A stretch of 15,676 nt of DNA from Vulcanimicrobiia bacterium (GTDB lineage: Bacteria; Vulcanimicrobiota; Vulcanimicrobiia; Vulcanimicrobiales; Vulcanimicrobiaceae). The position numbers and the translations under genes are program-made. The stretch's first letter is position 1, and every line of letters starts with the position of its first letter. Of the stretch, positions 7,778-13,444 are shown piece by piece. The notes beneath the pieces were generated by a model. The model was not told the origin of the DNA, ran no database searches, and saw only the letters and a program-made list of their open reading frames with translations. The stretch is taken from positions 1 to 15,676 of the forward strand of contig JANWKW010000077.1 in the NCBI GenBank assembly GCA_025451135.1, given 5' to 3'.

Positions 7778-8641
7778 CTAGGCGGTAGCTCCTTTCGGAC
7801 CGGCGCCGGCGGGCCAGGATTCTTTGCGCATCGCCTTGCGGTAGGCGCCGGGAGTGCTGCCGGTGAGGCGCCGGACCGCGCGCGTCATGTGGCTCTGGTC
7901 CGAGAAGCCGCTCTCGCTCGCGATCTCGGTCAGAGTGGCGTCGCTTTCGGCCAGGCGCCGGCAGGCCTCACGGACGCGCAGGCCGTTGACCATGTCGCCG
8001 ATCGTGCGGCGATGGAAGCGGTGGAACGTGCGCGCCAGATGCGACGGATGGACGTGGACCTTCTCGGCGAGCGAGCGCAGGTCGTAATGTGCGCGGAAAT
8101 CGGCGGCTACGATGTCGATCACGCGCGCGAGCCACGGCGGCTCGTCCCGCTCGGGCGGCGGCGCCGAGGGCAGATACGCGCACAATTCCAGGAGCAGTTC
8201 TTCGATCGCGCTCGCGTTGCGGCGGCTCTCGGCCTCGCGGAACTCGTGATAGAGCCGCAGGCCGAGCCACGACGCGTGCTCGCCGTGCAGCTCGAACATG
8301 TGCTCCGGGATCCCGCCGAGCTCTTGCGCCAGTTCCACCCACGACGGCCCGAGCTCGATCAGGAAGAAGCGCGAGCCTTCCGCGCCGATCTCGTCGCTGT
8401 GCGTCAGATGCGCGCCGTGGAAGACGGCGGTCAGCGGCTGGTAGTCGATCGTCGTGCGGCCGGTCGTCTCGACGTACGACCCTTCGAGCAGCACGCTGAA
8501 GTACGGCCAATCGTGCGTGTGGGCGGGAAGCGTGCGGCGCTCGTAATGCGTCACCTCCGAGAGGATCGCGTCGGCGACGCGCACCGACGTGGTACTGCCG
8601 TAGAACTCGCCGGGTGCAAGGGCTCGAGCCATTGCACCCAT
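7778..8641 (-). CDS. AraC-family transcriptional regulator with cupin sensor domain
   Basis: A 287-residue regulator. The N-terminal half is a cupin-like ligand-binding domain (HTHDWPYFSVLLEG around 41-54, HGAHLTHSD around 75-83). The C-terminal 100 residues hold the two helix-turn-helix units of AraC/XylS proteins: LRSLAEKVHVHPSHLARTF, then the stretch from LTEIASESGFSDQSHMTRA to LTGSTPGAYR. Such proteins bind DNA through both HTH units and usually activate adjacent genes in response to a small molecule. The start is ambiguous. ATG 8641 has no Shine-Dalgarno, while ATG 8632 (residue 4) lies 7 nt after a TAGAAT box that could be a -10 element for a leaderless mRNA. The VPS10-like gene follows downstream and the DJ-1-like gene is divergent; both are natural candidate targets. 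The effector is unknown. Confidence 0.92.
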   Translation of the reverse strand: MGAMARALAPGEFYGSTTSVRVADAILSEVTHYERRTLPAHTHDWPYFSVLLEGSYVETTGRTTIDYQPLTAVFHGAHLTHSDEIGAEGSRFFLIELGPSWVELAQELGGIPEHMFELHGEHASWLGLRLYHEFREAESRRNASAIEELLLELCAYLPSAPPPERDEPPWLARVIDIVAADFRAHYDLRSLAEKVHVHPSHLARTFHRFHRRTIGDMVNGLRVREACRRLAESDATLTEIASESGFSDQSHMTRAVRRLTGSTPGAYRKAMRKESWPAGAGPKGATA

Positions 8642-8645
8642 TCTA
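8640..8645 (-). promoter_or_regulatory. -10-like box at the araC start
   Basis: TAGAAT on the minus strand matches five of six -10 positions and overlaps the first possible araC ATG. Transcription starting about 7 nt later would begin at or next to the second ATG (8632), which favours that start. The hexamer 17 bp upstream, TAGAAC, matches the -35 consensus at only three of six positions. Weak evidence. Confidence 0.25.
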
Positions 8646-8677
8646 CGCTATCGGCAAGCGCCGTTCTAGAAGCGTAG
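8643..8677. promoter_or_regulatory. Inverted repeat and palindrome in the araC/DJ-1 divergent control region
   Basis: The 61-bp gap between two divergent genes contains CTACGCT (8643-8649) and its exact reverse complement AGCGTAG (8671-8677). The arms are 7 bp, with centres 28 bp apart. Between them, overlapping the right arm by one base, lies the 8-bp palindrome TTCTAGAA (8664-8671). Symmetric sites in a short divergent region next to a regulator gene are typical of operators. Binding by the AraC protein is an inference; AraC-family sites are more often direct repeats. Confidence 0.4.
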
Positions 8678-8702
8678 TTGCCCGCCATGCCACCATGGAT
8701 CC

Positions 8703-9389
8703 ATGAATCGTCAAGAACTCCTGGCGGCCGGCTCTGCCGGACTGCTGCTCGCGGCGGCGCCGTCGTCCGGCCCGGCCGATATCCCCAACCTCGGCAAGCC
8801 GTTGATCGCGCCCAAGGATAGCAGCCGGATCAACGTCGGCATCCTGATCTCCGATCGTGCGACCGTCATCGACTTCGCCGGGCCGTGGGAGGTCTTTCAG
8901 GACGGCGGCTTCACGCCGTTCACGGTCGCCAAGACGCTCGATCCGGTCAGCGCTACGGCGGGCCTCACGATCGTCCCGAACTACACCTTCGAGACGGCGC
9001 CGCACGCGCACGTGGTGGTCGTCGGCGCGCAGAAGGGCACGCCCGAAGGCGTCGCGTGGCTACGCGACGTCTCACCGAAGGCCGACGTCGCGATGTCGGT
9101 CTGCACCGGCGCGTTCCAGATGGGCCGCACCGGACTGCTCGACGGGCTGTATGCGACCACGCATCACCTGTTCTACGACAAGTTCGCGGCCGAGTTCCCC
9201 AAGGTCAAACTCGTCCGCGGCAAACGATTCGTCGAGAATGCGCAGATCTCGAGCGCGGGCGGCTTGACGTCGGGGATGGACCTGGCGCTGCGGGTCTACG
9301 AACGGTACTACGGCGCGGCGCAGACGCAGCAACTCGCCTACTACCTCGAGTACAAGCGCACCCAACGCCCCGATCTCGCGCAGGCATGA
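8703..9389 (+). CDS. DJ-1/PfpI-family protein (GATase1-like), probably exported
   Basis: A 228-residue member of the DJ-1/PfpI superfamily. The fold begins near residue 43 (INVGILI), with DFAGPWEVF (57-65), the nucleophile elbow AMSVCTGAF with Cys134, and ATTHH (151-155) in the position of the usual catalytic His. Relatives include isonitrile hydratase-like enzymes and the sensor halves of GATase1-AraC fusion regulators. The first 22 or so residues (NRQELLAAGSAGLLLAAAP) look like a signal peptide and resemble a Tat signal of the RRxFL kind that has lost its second Arg. Export is therefore likely but the route is unclear. The gene is divergent from the AraC regulator, which may control it, and is followed directly by a strong hairpin terminator. 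Upstream Shine-Dalgarno is weak (GGA). The exact reaction cannot be stated. Confidence 0.85.
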   Translation: MNRQELLAAGSAGLLLAAAPSSGPADIPNLGKPLIAPKDSSRINVGILISDRATVIDFAGPWEVFQDGGFTPFTVAKTLDPVSATAGLTIVPNYTFETAPHAHVVVVGAQKGTPEGVAWLRDVSPKADVAMSVCTGAFQMGRTGLLDGLYATTHHLFYDKFAAEFPKVKLVRGKRFVENAQISSAGGLTSGMDLALRVYERYYGAAQTQQLAYYLEYKRTQRPDLAQA

Positions 9390-9391
9390 GA

Positions 9392-9419
9392 AAACGCCGG
9401 GCTCGAAAGCCCGGCGTTT
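9392..9419. terminator. Bidirectional intrinsic terminator
   Basis: A perfect 12-bp stem (AAACGCCGGGCT pairing with AGCCCGGCGTTT) closes a CGAA loop at 9404-9407. It starts 2 nt after the DJ-1 stop and ends 6 nt before the stop of the convergent TPM gene. The T-tract is short: GTTT on the plus strand and GTTTT on the minus strand. It can serve both genes. Confidence 0.9.
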
Positions 9420-9425
9420 CGCTTC

Positions 9426-10385
9426 TCACCAGCCGCCGCCGGCACCGCCGGAGTCGCCGCCACCGCCGCCGCCGAAGTCGCCTCCGCCGCCGCCCCAGCC
9501 GCCGCCGCCCCAATCGCCGCCGGCGCCGCCGGAGTCACCGGATTGTCCGGCGTCGTTGCCCCAGCCGCCCGCATCGGGCGGTGCGCCGCCGCCGACGTCC
9601 GTGCCGCCGCCGATCCCGCCGATCCCGCCGCCGCCGCGGAACATCTCGTTGCCGAGCCACGCGCCGCCGAGGCCGCCGAGCAGACCGCTCCAGAAACCGC
9701 CTCCGCCGCCATATCCGCCGTAGCCGCCGCCGTATCCCATCGGCATGCCGCCTTGCGGTCCCGGGGCGACGCCGCCCGGGGGTCCGTAGTACCGCGGGCG
9801 CGAGAGGGCGCGGATGATGATGAAGGCGGCGACCGCCAAGATGATCCACCACATCTGAAAATGTATACCTCCGACGGATGTGCTGCTCGACGCCGAACTG
9901 CCGGCGGTCGAGCCGCCGGAATTGCTCACGTGCGAGCGATAGATGTCGAGCACGTCGTTGACGCCGGTCGTCAGCGCCGCGTCGTTGTTGCCCGCCTTGA
10001 ACTGGGCGCCCATCGCGCCGACGATCGACGCGGAACTCGACGCCGTGAACCACCCGGCCGCGACTTCGTTCTTGCCGGGCAGCAGGTAGATCTTGTGCTC
10101 GTTCTGCGCGACGTAGATCAGCGTGCCGTTGATGCTCTGCCCGGCGAACGCGGCGTCGGCCGCCTGCTGGACGCTCTGACCGGCCGGCAGCGAGGGCACC
10201 GTGATGACGACGACCTCCTTGTGCGTCTGCGCGTTGAAGGCGTTCAGACGCGTCGTCAGCGGCGCGATCGCGTCGGCCGAGAACATGCCGGCGCCGTCCT
10301 GGATGTACGACGAAGCGGCCATCGCGGGTGAGGCGGCGACGGCGACGGAGGCGACCAGCGCGAGTGCGCCGAGCAGACGGTTCAT
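9426..10385 (-). CDS. TPM-domain (YgcG-like) exported protein with glycine-rich tail
   Basis: A 319-residue protein. It has a signal peptide (residues 1-23, ending AMA), a TPM-type domain at about 27-150 (IQDGAGMFSADAIAPL, then VVVITVPSLPAGQSVQQ and TLIYVAQNEHKIYLL), a Ser/Gly-rich spacer (155-173), one transmembrane helix (about 178-194), and a Gly/Trp/Asp-rich tail from about 200 to the end. This order is the classic YgcG/TPM layout, with the domain outside the membrane. TPM proteins are linked to envelope functions and, in plants, to photosystem II repair; the role in most bacteria is unknown. The common GYGLE segment is replaced by LLPGKNE. No lemA partner lies next to it. AAGGAG lies 11 nt before the ATG, a rather long spacing. 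The gene lies 54 bp beyond the small membrane-protein gene on the same strand. Confidence 0.88.
   Translation of the reverse strand: MNRLLGALALVASVAVAASPAMAASSYIQDGAGMFSADAIAPLTTRLNAFNAQTHKEVVVITVPSLPAGQSVQQAADAAFAGQSINGTLIYVAQNEHKIYLLPGKNEVAAGWFTASSSASIVGAMGAQFKAGNNDAALTTGVNDVLDIYRSHVSNSGGSTAGSSASSSTSVGGIHFQMWWIILAVAAFIIIRALSRPRYYGPPGGVAPGPQGGMPMGYGGGYGGYGGGGGFWSGLLGGLGGAWLGNEMFRGGGGIGGIGGGTDVGGGAPPDAGGWGNDAGQSGDSGGAGGDWGGGGWGGGGGDFGGGGGGDSGGAGGGW
9429..9740. repeat. Low-complexity GC-rich repeat coding the glycine tail
   Basis: This stretch consists largely of GCC/CCG-type trinucleotide runs, on the plus strand. On the coding (minus) strand they become Gly codons broken by Trp, Asp, Phe and Ala. 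Such tracts are prone to slippage, so the number of Gly residues may vary between strains or be miscalled in assembly. Confidence 0.7.
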
Positions 10386-10410
10386 GGTGGGCGGTGCTCC
10401 TTCTCTGACG

Positions 10411-10439
10411 ATACTACCGCCGGACGGGCGGCGTGTTTC
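10411..10439 (-). promoter_or_regulatory. Possible promoter for the TPM gene
   Basis: TAGTAT on the minus strand (10416-10411) matches four of six -10 positions. GAAACA, 17 bp upstream, matches three of six -35 positions. The 17-bp spacer contains a small GC hairpin (CCGCC/GGCGG at 10417-10431) that could instead attenuate readthrough from the upstream operon. Both readings are weak. Confidence 0.22.
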
Positions 10440-10571
10440 TCAGCGCGCGAAGATCATCCCGAACGCGCTCATCGCGAAGATGACGATGAAGATCCAGATG
10501 CCGGCTTTGAGCCACTTGTTGTGCTGGGCCTGCGAGCGGATGGATTCGTAGGGGGCGGGGCGGCGGGGCAT
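10440..10571 (-). CDS. 43-residue single-pass membrane protein, unknown
   Basis: A short gene directly downstream of rsfS. The protein starts MPRRPAPYESIRSQ, has a charged stretch (QHNKWLK) and then one hydrophobic helix (about residues 24-42, GIWIFIVIFAMSAFG), ending in FAR. The basic N-terminus predicts the N-terminus faces the cytoplasm. The case for a real gene is good: TAAAGGACG places an AGGA Shine-Dalgarno across the rsfS stop, 6 nt before ATG; the gap is 9 bp; and the hydrophobic helix is unlike the Arg-rich shadow frames of this DNA. I do not recognise a family. It may be a small membrane-associated partner of the operon or simply a hitchhiking membrane peptide. Confidence 0.72.
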   Translation of the reverse strand: MPRRPAPYESIRSQAQHNKWLKAGIWIFIVIFAMSAFGMIFAR

Positions 10572-10580
10572 GGGCGTCCT

Positions 10581-10940
10581 TTACGTCGGTGCGGGCGAGT
10601 CGGTCGCTTGGGCCTGGCGCGCGGGGGCGTCGGACCACAGGCGTTCGAGGTTGTAGAACGTGCGCTGCTCGGGCGTGAAGATGTGCACGACGACGGTGCC
10701 GATGTCGAGCAGGATCCAGGTGCCGTCCGAGTAGCCCTCTTTACGCGTCACCCAGGCGCCGGACGCGCCCGCGGCTTCGATGATCGCGTCCGCGATGGCG
10801 CGGGTCTGGATCTTGGAGCGTCCGGTCACGATGGCGAAGGTGTCGGCGAGGATCGTGCGCGAGCCGACCTCGAGCGCGACGAACTCCTCACCTTTTTTGT
10901 CGAGCGCCGCGTCGCGCACGATATCGATCAGTTCGGGCAG
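10581..10940 (-). CDS. rsfS: Ribosomal silencing factor RsfS, probable CTG start
   Basis: RsfS (Iojap/YbeB) binds ribosomal protein L14 (uL14) on the 50S subunit and blocks joining of the subunits under starvation. Family features are clear: DKKGEEFVALEVG near the N-terminus, then TDF-like ADTFAIVTGRS, EGYSDGTWILLDIGTVVVHIFTPEQR and FYNLERLWSDA. The start is unusual. A GTG at 10919 would drop part of the first helix and has no Shine-Dalgarno. A CTG at 10940 gives LPELIDIVRDAALDKKG, which aligns with the family N-terminus, and sits 7 nt after a perfect AGGAGG. No ATG, GTG or TTG lies in frame between them. With the CTG start the protein is 119 residues and overlaps the yqeK 3' end by 13 bp. 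The C-terminal tail (PARQAQATDSPAPT) is unstructured. Confidence 0.93.
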   Translation of the reverse strand: MPELIDIVRDAALDKKGEEFVALEVGSRTILADTFAIVTGRSKIQTRAIADAIIEAAGASGAWVTRKEGYSDGTWILLDIGTVVVHIFTPEQRTFYNLERLWSDAPARQAQATDSPAPT

Positions 10941-11488
10941 TGGAAAGCCTCCTGTGGAATGCCGAATCGCCGGGCGGCCTCCGCCGTCTGCGGGGCGACC
11001 GACAGCCCTTGCTTCTGCACATACCGCATGGAAGCCTCAAGCGTTGCACGCATGGCGGCAGAAAGATCGCGGTGGGCCAGGGCCGCCAGGGCCGCCCGCT
11101 CGGGGAAGTCCCGGCCCGGCTCCAGGCCGTCGGCTAGGTAGACGACGCAATCGAGCGGCCCCATATCGGCGGCCGCCACGGTGTGCTTGGCGATCGCCGA
11201 GAGCACGGCCGGGTCCTCGACGCCGAACAGCTCGCGCGCCAGCTCGGCCCCTAGCCGAGCGTGGAGCACGATCGGATTGGCTCGCTCGAAATCGTCGATC
11301 GGCATGCCGCGGGCGGCGCATTCTTGGACGAGGCGTTCCGTCGAGTACAGGCGGGCCAGGTCGTGCAGCAGACCGGCCGTGCGCGCCGCGCGCGCGTCGA
11401 GGCCGTGGGCTTGGGCGATGGTGTCCGCCAGCCGCGCGACCCGGACGGTATGTTCGAACCGGTGCCGTTGCGCGAGGTGCGCTCGCAT
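10928..11488 (-). CDS. yqeK: HD-domain hydrolase YqeK (Ap4A hydrolase family)
   Basis: A cytoplasmic HD-domain phosphohydrolase; YqeK proteins split diadenosine tetraphosphate symmetrically to two ADP. Metal ligands expected of the family are visible: H13 in FEHTVRVA, H42-D43 in LLHDLAR, H76 in IVLHARLG, H102 in AIAKHT and D120 in YLADGLEPGRDF, the last being a YqeK hallmark. With ATG 11488 the protein is 186 residues, a little short before H13. An in-frame CTG at 11515, overlapping the previous stop as CTGA, would add nine residues and bring the N-terminus nearer to family length. The ATG has no clear Shine-Dalgarno. It lies directly before rsfS, as in many Gram-positive-type genomes, but nadD, the usual upstream gene there, is missing. 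Confidence 0.93.
   Translation of the reverse strand: MRAHLAQRHRFEHTVRVARLADTIAQAHGLDARAARTAGLLHDLARLYSTERLVQECAARGMPIDDFERANPIVLHARLGAELARELFGVEDPAVLSAIAKHTVAAADMGPLDCVVYLADGLEPGRDFPERAALAALAHRDLSAAMRATLEASMRYVQKQGLSVAPQTAEAARRFGIPQEAFHCPN
10948..10953 (-). promoter_or_regulatory. Perfect Shine-Dalgarno deciding the rsfS start
   Basis: AGGAGG on the minus strand, inside the last codons of yqeK, lies 7 nt before an in-frame CTG (10940-10938) of rsfS. It is the strongest ribosome-binding site in the window. The spacing is ideal for that CTG and far too long (28 nt) for the GTG at 10919. Confidence 0.75.
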
Positions 11489-11511
11489 CCCGGCCGAGAG
11501 CTGCGCGTAGG

Positions 11512-12297
11512 TCAGGGCTTGCCGCCGGACAGGATGAACGCTTCGCGCCGGAAGTAGACGCTTGCGACCGGCGCGCCGTTGCGGCTGGCCGGGACGAACG
11601 TGGAGCCGCGATCGATCAGTAGCGCGATCGCGTCCAGATCGCTGTCGCCGCTCGAGACGAAGACGGTGGCGCCGGCCACGCTGCCGTCGGCGTTGACCGC
11701 GATGCGGGTGTAGGCCACGCCCTCCTTCGGCTTGCCGAAATCCGCGCTCCCGAGCTTCGCGAGGGTCGCGGCCTTGAAGATGTCGGGCGGCGCTTCGTGC
11801 GGGATCAGCCCGGCCCGCGCGAGCGCGGCGCGTTCGCCGAAGAACATCTCGCGCAGCGGCCCGCCGCCCGCGTCGAACAGCAGTACCGCCTCGCGATCGT
11901 TCGCGAACGCGTAGCCGCGAAAGGCGGCCTGACCGCCGCCGTCCGGGAACGGGCCGGCACCCTCGAACTCGGGCGCGCCGAAGAGCGCGTCGGCATCCGC
12001 CGCCACCGCTTTGCCGAACGTCAGTCGCGCGCGCGACGCGACCGGCATCGCGATGTCCGGGCCGGCGGCCGTGCCGCGGGCGAGCACGTCGATCATGCGG
12101 ATGGTCCCGTCGTCGCCGGTGGTCGCGCGCATCGTCACCGCGATCGCGCCGGCGGTCGCGCGCCAGGTCCAGATCTGTCCGACGTCGCTGGTCACGACGT
12201 CGGGGAACGGCGCGGCCACGATCGCGCGGACGTTCGTGCCGAGGGTCGCGCCGTAGAACGTCCCGATGGCCGCGACCATAGCGAGGATATTCATCAT
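11512..12297 (-). CDS. Secreted protein with BamE-like middle and TonB C-terminal-like domain
   Basis: A 261-residue protein without a named family that I can assign. Seen: a hydrophobic export signal (residues 1 to about 20), a beta-rich first half, a segment resembling the SmpA/BamE pattern (ADALFGAPE at 102-110, then EAVLLFDAGGGPLREMFF), and a C-terminal TonB_C-like domain at about 190-255 (YTRIAVNADGSVAGATVFVSSGDSDLDAIAL has the usual order: beta strand, DGSV, SSG, LD, A). A TonB-type protein with a single N-terminal segment and no Pro-rich linker is not a standard energy transducer; many such domains occur in secreted proteins of unknown job. ATG 12297 overlaps the rimI stop (ATGATGA); a second ATG follows at 12294. 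It sits inside an operon of cytoplasmic translation genes, which is odd. Confidence 0.72.
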   Translation of the reverse strand: MMNILAMVAAIGTFYGATLGTNVRAIVAAPFPDVVTSDVGQIWTWRATAGAIAVTMRATTGDDGTIRMIDVLARGTAAGPDIAMPVASRARLTFGKAVAADADALFGAPEFEGAGPFPDGGGQAAFRGYAFANDREAVLLFDAGGGPLREMFFGERAALARAGLIPHEAPPDIFKAATLAKLGSADFGKPKEGVAYTRIAVNADGSVAGATVFVSSGDSDLDAIALLIDRGSTFVPASRNGAPVASVYFRREAFILSGGKP

Positions 12298-12794
12298 CCG
12301 TGCATCGCGTTGAGGCGATTGCGATACAGCTCGCCGCGCAGATCGCCGGCCCACATCACGAGCGCGTTCTCGTTGTTGTCGCTGTAGTAGGCCTTGCGCA
12401 CCGTCACGGTCGCGAAGCCGTACTTGCGGTAGAGGTTCTGGGCGACGGCATTGGATTCGCGGACCTCGAGCGTCATCCAGGCGGCGCCGCGCGAGATCGC
12501 CTCCGCGATCAGGTGTCCGAGCAGGATGTCGCCGTACTTGCGGCCGCGATGCTCGCGGTCGACCGCGATGGTAGTGACGTGCGAGTCTTCCATGACTACC
12601 CAGATGCCTCCGTAGTCGACCGTCTTTCCGTCGACCTTGCCCACGAAGTAGTGCGCGCTGCGATTGCTGTGCAGTTCGTTGTAGAACGCGTCCGACGGCC
12701 ATTGGGTGGAGAACGACGCGGTCTCGATCTGACGGACCTCGTTGATCTCGGCCGGCGTCATCTTCTCTACGACGAACTGACCGACGTCGATCAT
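12294..12794 (-). CDS. rimI: Ribosomal-protein N-alpha-acetyltransferase RimI
   Basis: A GNAT-fold acetyltransferase of 166 residues that transfers acetyl from acetyl-CoA to protein N-termini, classically ribosomal protein bS18. Visible: IETASFSTQWP (23-33), the strand HVTTIAVDREHRGRKYGDILL with the acetyl-CoA loop (72-92), LEVRESNAVAQNLYRKYGF (109-127) carrying the catalytic-type Glu110 and Tyr122, and YYSDNNENALVM, which is typical of RimI. The start ATG 12794 overlaps the tsaB stop as ATGA, and its own stop overlaps the next ATG. A position directly after tsaB is a very common arrangement. A C-terminal extension (GELYRNRLNAMHG) goes slightly beyond the usual end. Confidence 0.93.
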   Translation of the reverse strand: MIDVGQFVVEKMTPAEINEVRQIETASFSTQWPSDAFYNELHSNRSAHYFVGKVDGKTVDYGGIWVVMEDSHVTTIAVDREHRGRKYGDILLGHLIAEAISRGAAWMTLEVRESNAVAQNLYRKYGFATVTVRKAYYSDNNENALVMWAGDLRGELYRNRLNAMHG

Positions 12795-13444
12795 CGCAGT
12801 TTGGGGATCTTCGCGGCCGGGCGTTCGCCATAATCCGCCCGGACCTCGTGCGGCGAGCCGGCGGGGGCGCAACTCGCGCCGAGCCGCGCGACGGCGGCGG
12901 CGGGCGGGCGGGCGTAGGTGACCAGGCGTTCCACGGTGATGCCGCGTTCGCCGAGGGCGTCGAGCACGTCCTGTGCGAGCGCACCGGCGACCGGGAGCGG
13001 GCCGCCGACCGTCGCCGGCAGCACCGCGTCGAGGACCTCGCCGATCGGGCCGGAGGCGCGCCGGGCGGTGCCGCCGTCGCGAAAGCGCGCCGAGATCACC
13101 CCCGCCCGGCCCGAGACGATCGCCAGCGTGCGGGGCCGGTCGTGCCCGAACTCGACCGTGTCGAACGAGAGCACGCCTGCCAGTGGCACGCGCCACGCCA
13201 GCGCCAGTGCTTTGGCATACGACTCGGCGATGCGCAGGCCGGTGAATCCGCCGGGTCCGATCCCGACCGCGATGCGGTCGAGATCCGCCGGGGTCACCCC
13301 CTCGTCGCGCATCGCGCGGGCGATCGCATCCAGCCCGCCCTCGAGCGCGACGTTGCCTTCCAGCTCGACTGCGGCGGTCGCCTCGCCGCGCGCGATGGCG
13401 GCCGAGAACGAGCCCAGGGCGCCGTCGATGCCGAGCACGATCAC
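12791..13444 (-). CDS. tsaB: tRNA t6A biosynthesis protein TsaB
   Basis: A 217-residue ASKHA-fold protein that pairs with TsaD and, with TsaE, makes N6-threonylcarbamoyladenosine at position 37 of ANN-decoding tRNAs. Seen: the N-terminal strand MIVLGIDGALGSFSAAIARG, and LDRIAVGIGPGGFTGLRIAESYAKALA (about 55-81), the strongest TsaB signature (normally GPGSFTGLRIG). The usual DTS after the first strand is changed to DGA, and the conserved H of the following loop is not seen; both are tolerable because TsaB is a scaffold rather than the catalytic subunit. The GTG start at 13444 overlaps the tsaE stop as GTGA. tsaD and tsaC are not in the window. Confidence 0.92.
   Translation of the reverse strand: MIVLGIDGALGSFSAAIARGEATAAVELEGNVALEGGLDAIARAMRDEGVTPADLDRIAVGIGPGGFTGLRIAESYAKALALAWRVPLAGVLSFDTVEFGHDRPRTLAIVSGRAGVISARFRDGGTARRASGPIGEVLDAVLPATVGGPLPVAGALAQDVLDALGERGITVERLVTYARPPAAAVARLGASCAPAGSPHEVRADYGERPAAKIPKLR

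Noticed and set aside
5113..7788. An 891-residue open frame on the plus strand opposite the VPS10-like gene
   Set aside because: It is very rich in Arg, Asp, Val and Ala with no recognisable domain, as expected from the complement of GC-rich codons. The minus-strand frame has a signal peptide and repeated Asp-box motifs.
10417..10431. Small hairpin as terminator of the tsaE-to-membrane-peptide operon
   Set aside because: Only a 5-bp GC stem with no T-tract after it; such pairs are common by chance in this GC-rich DNA.
12528..12545. Lys in place of Gly in the acetyl-CoA loop of RimI (RGRKYG)
   Set aside because: As far as I recall, Lys at this position also occurs in ordinary RimI of other bacteria, so I do not treat it as a defect.
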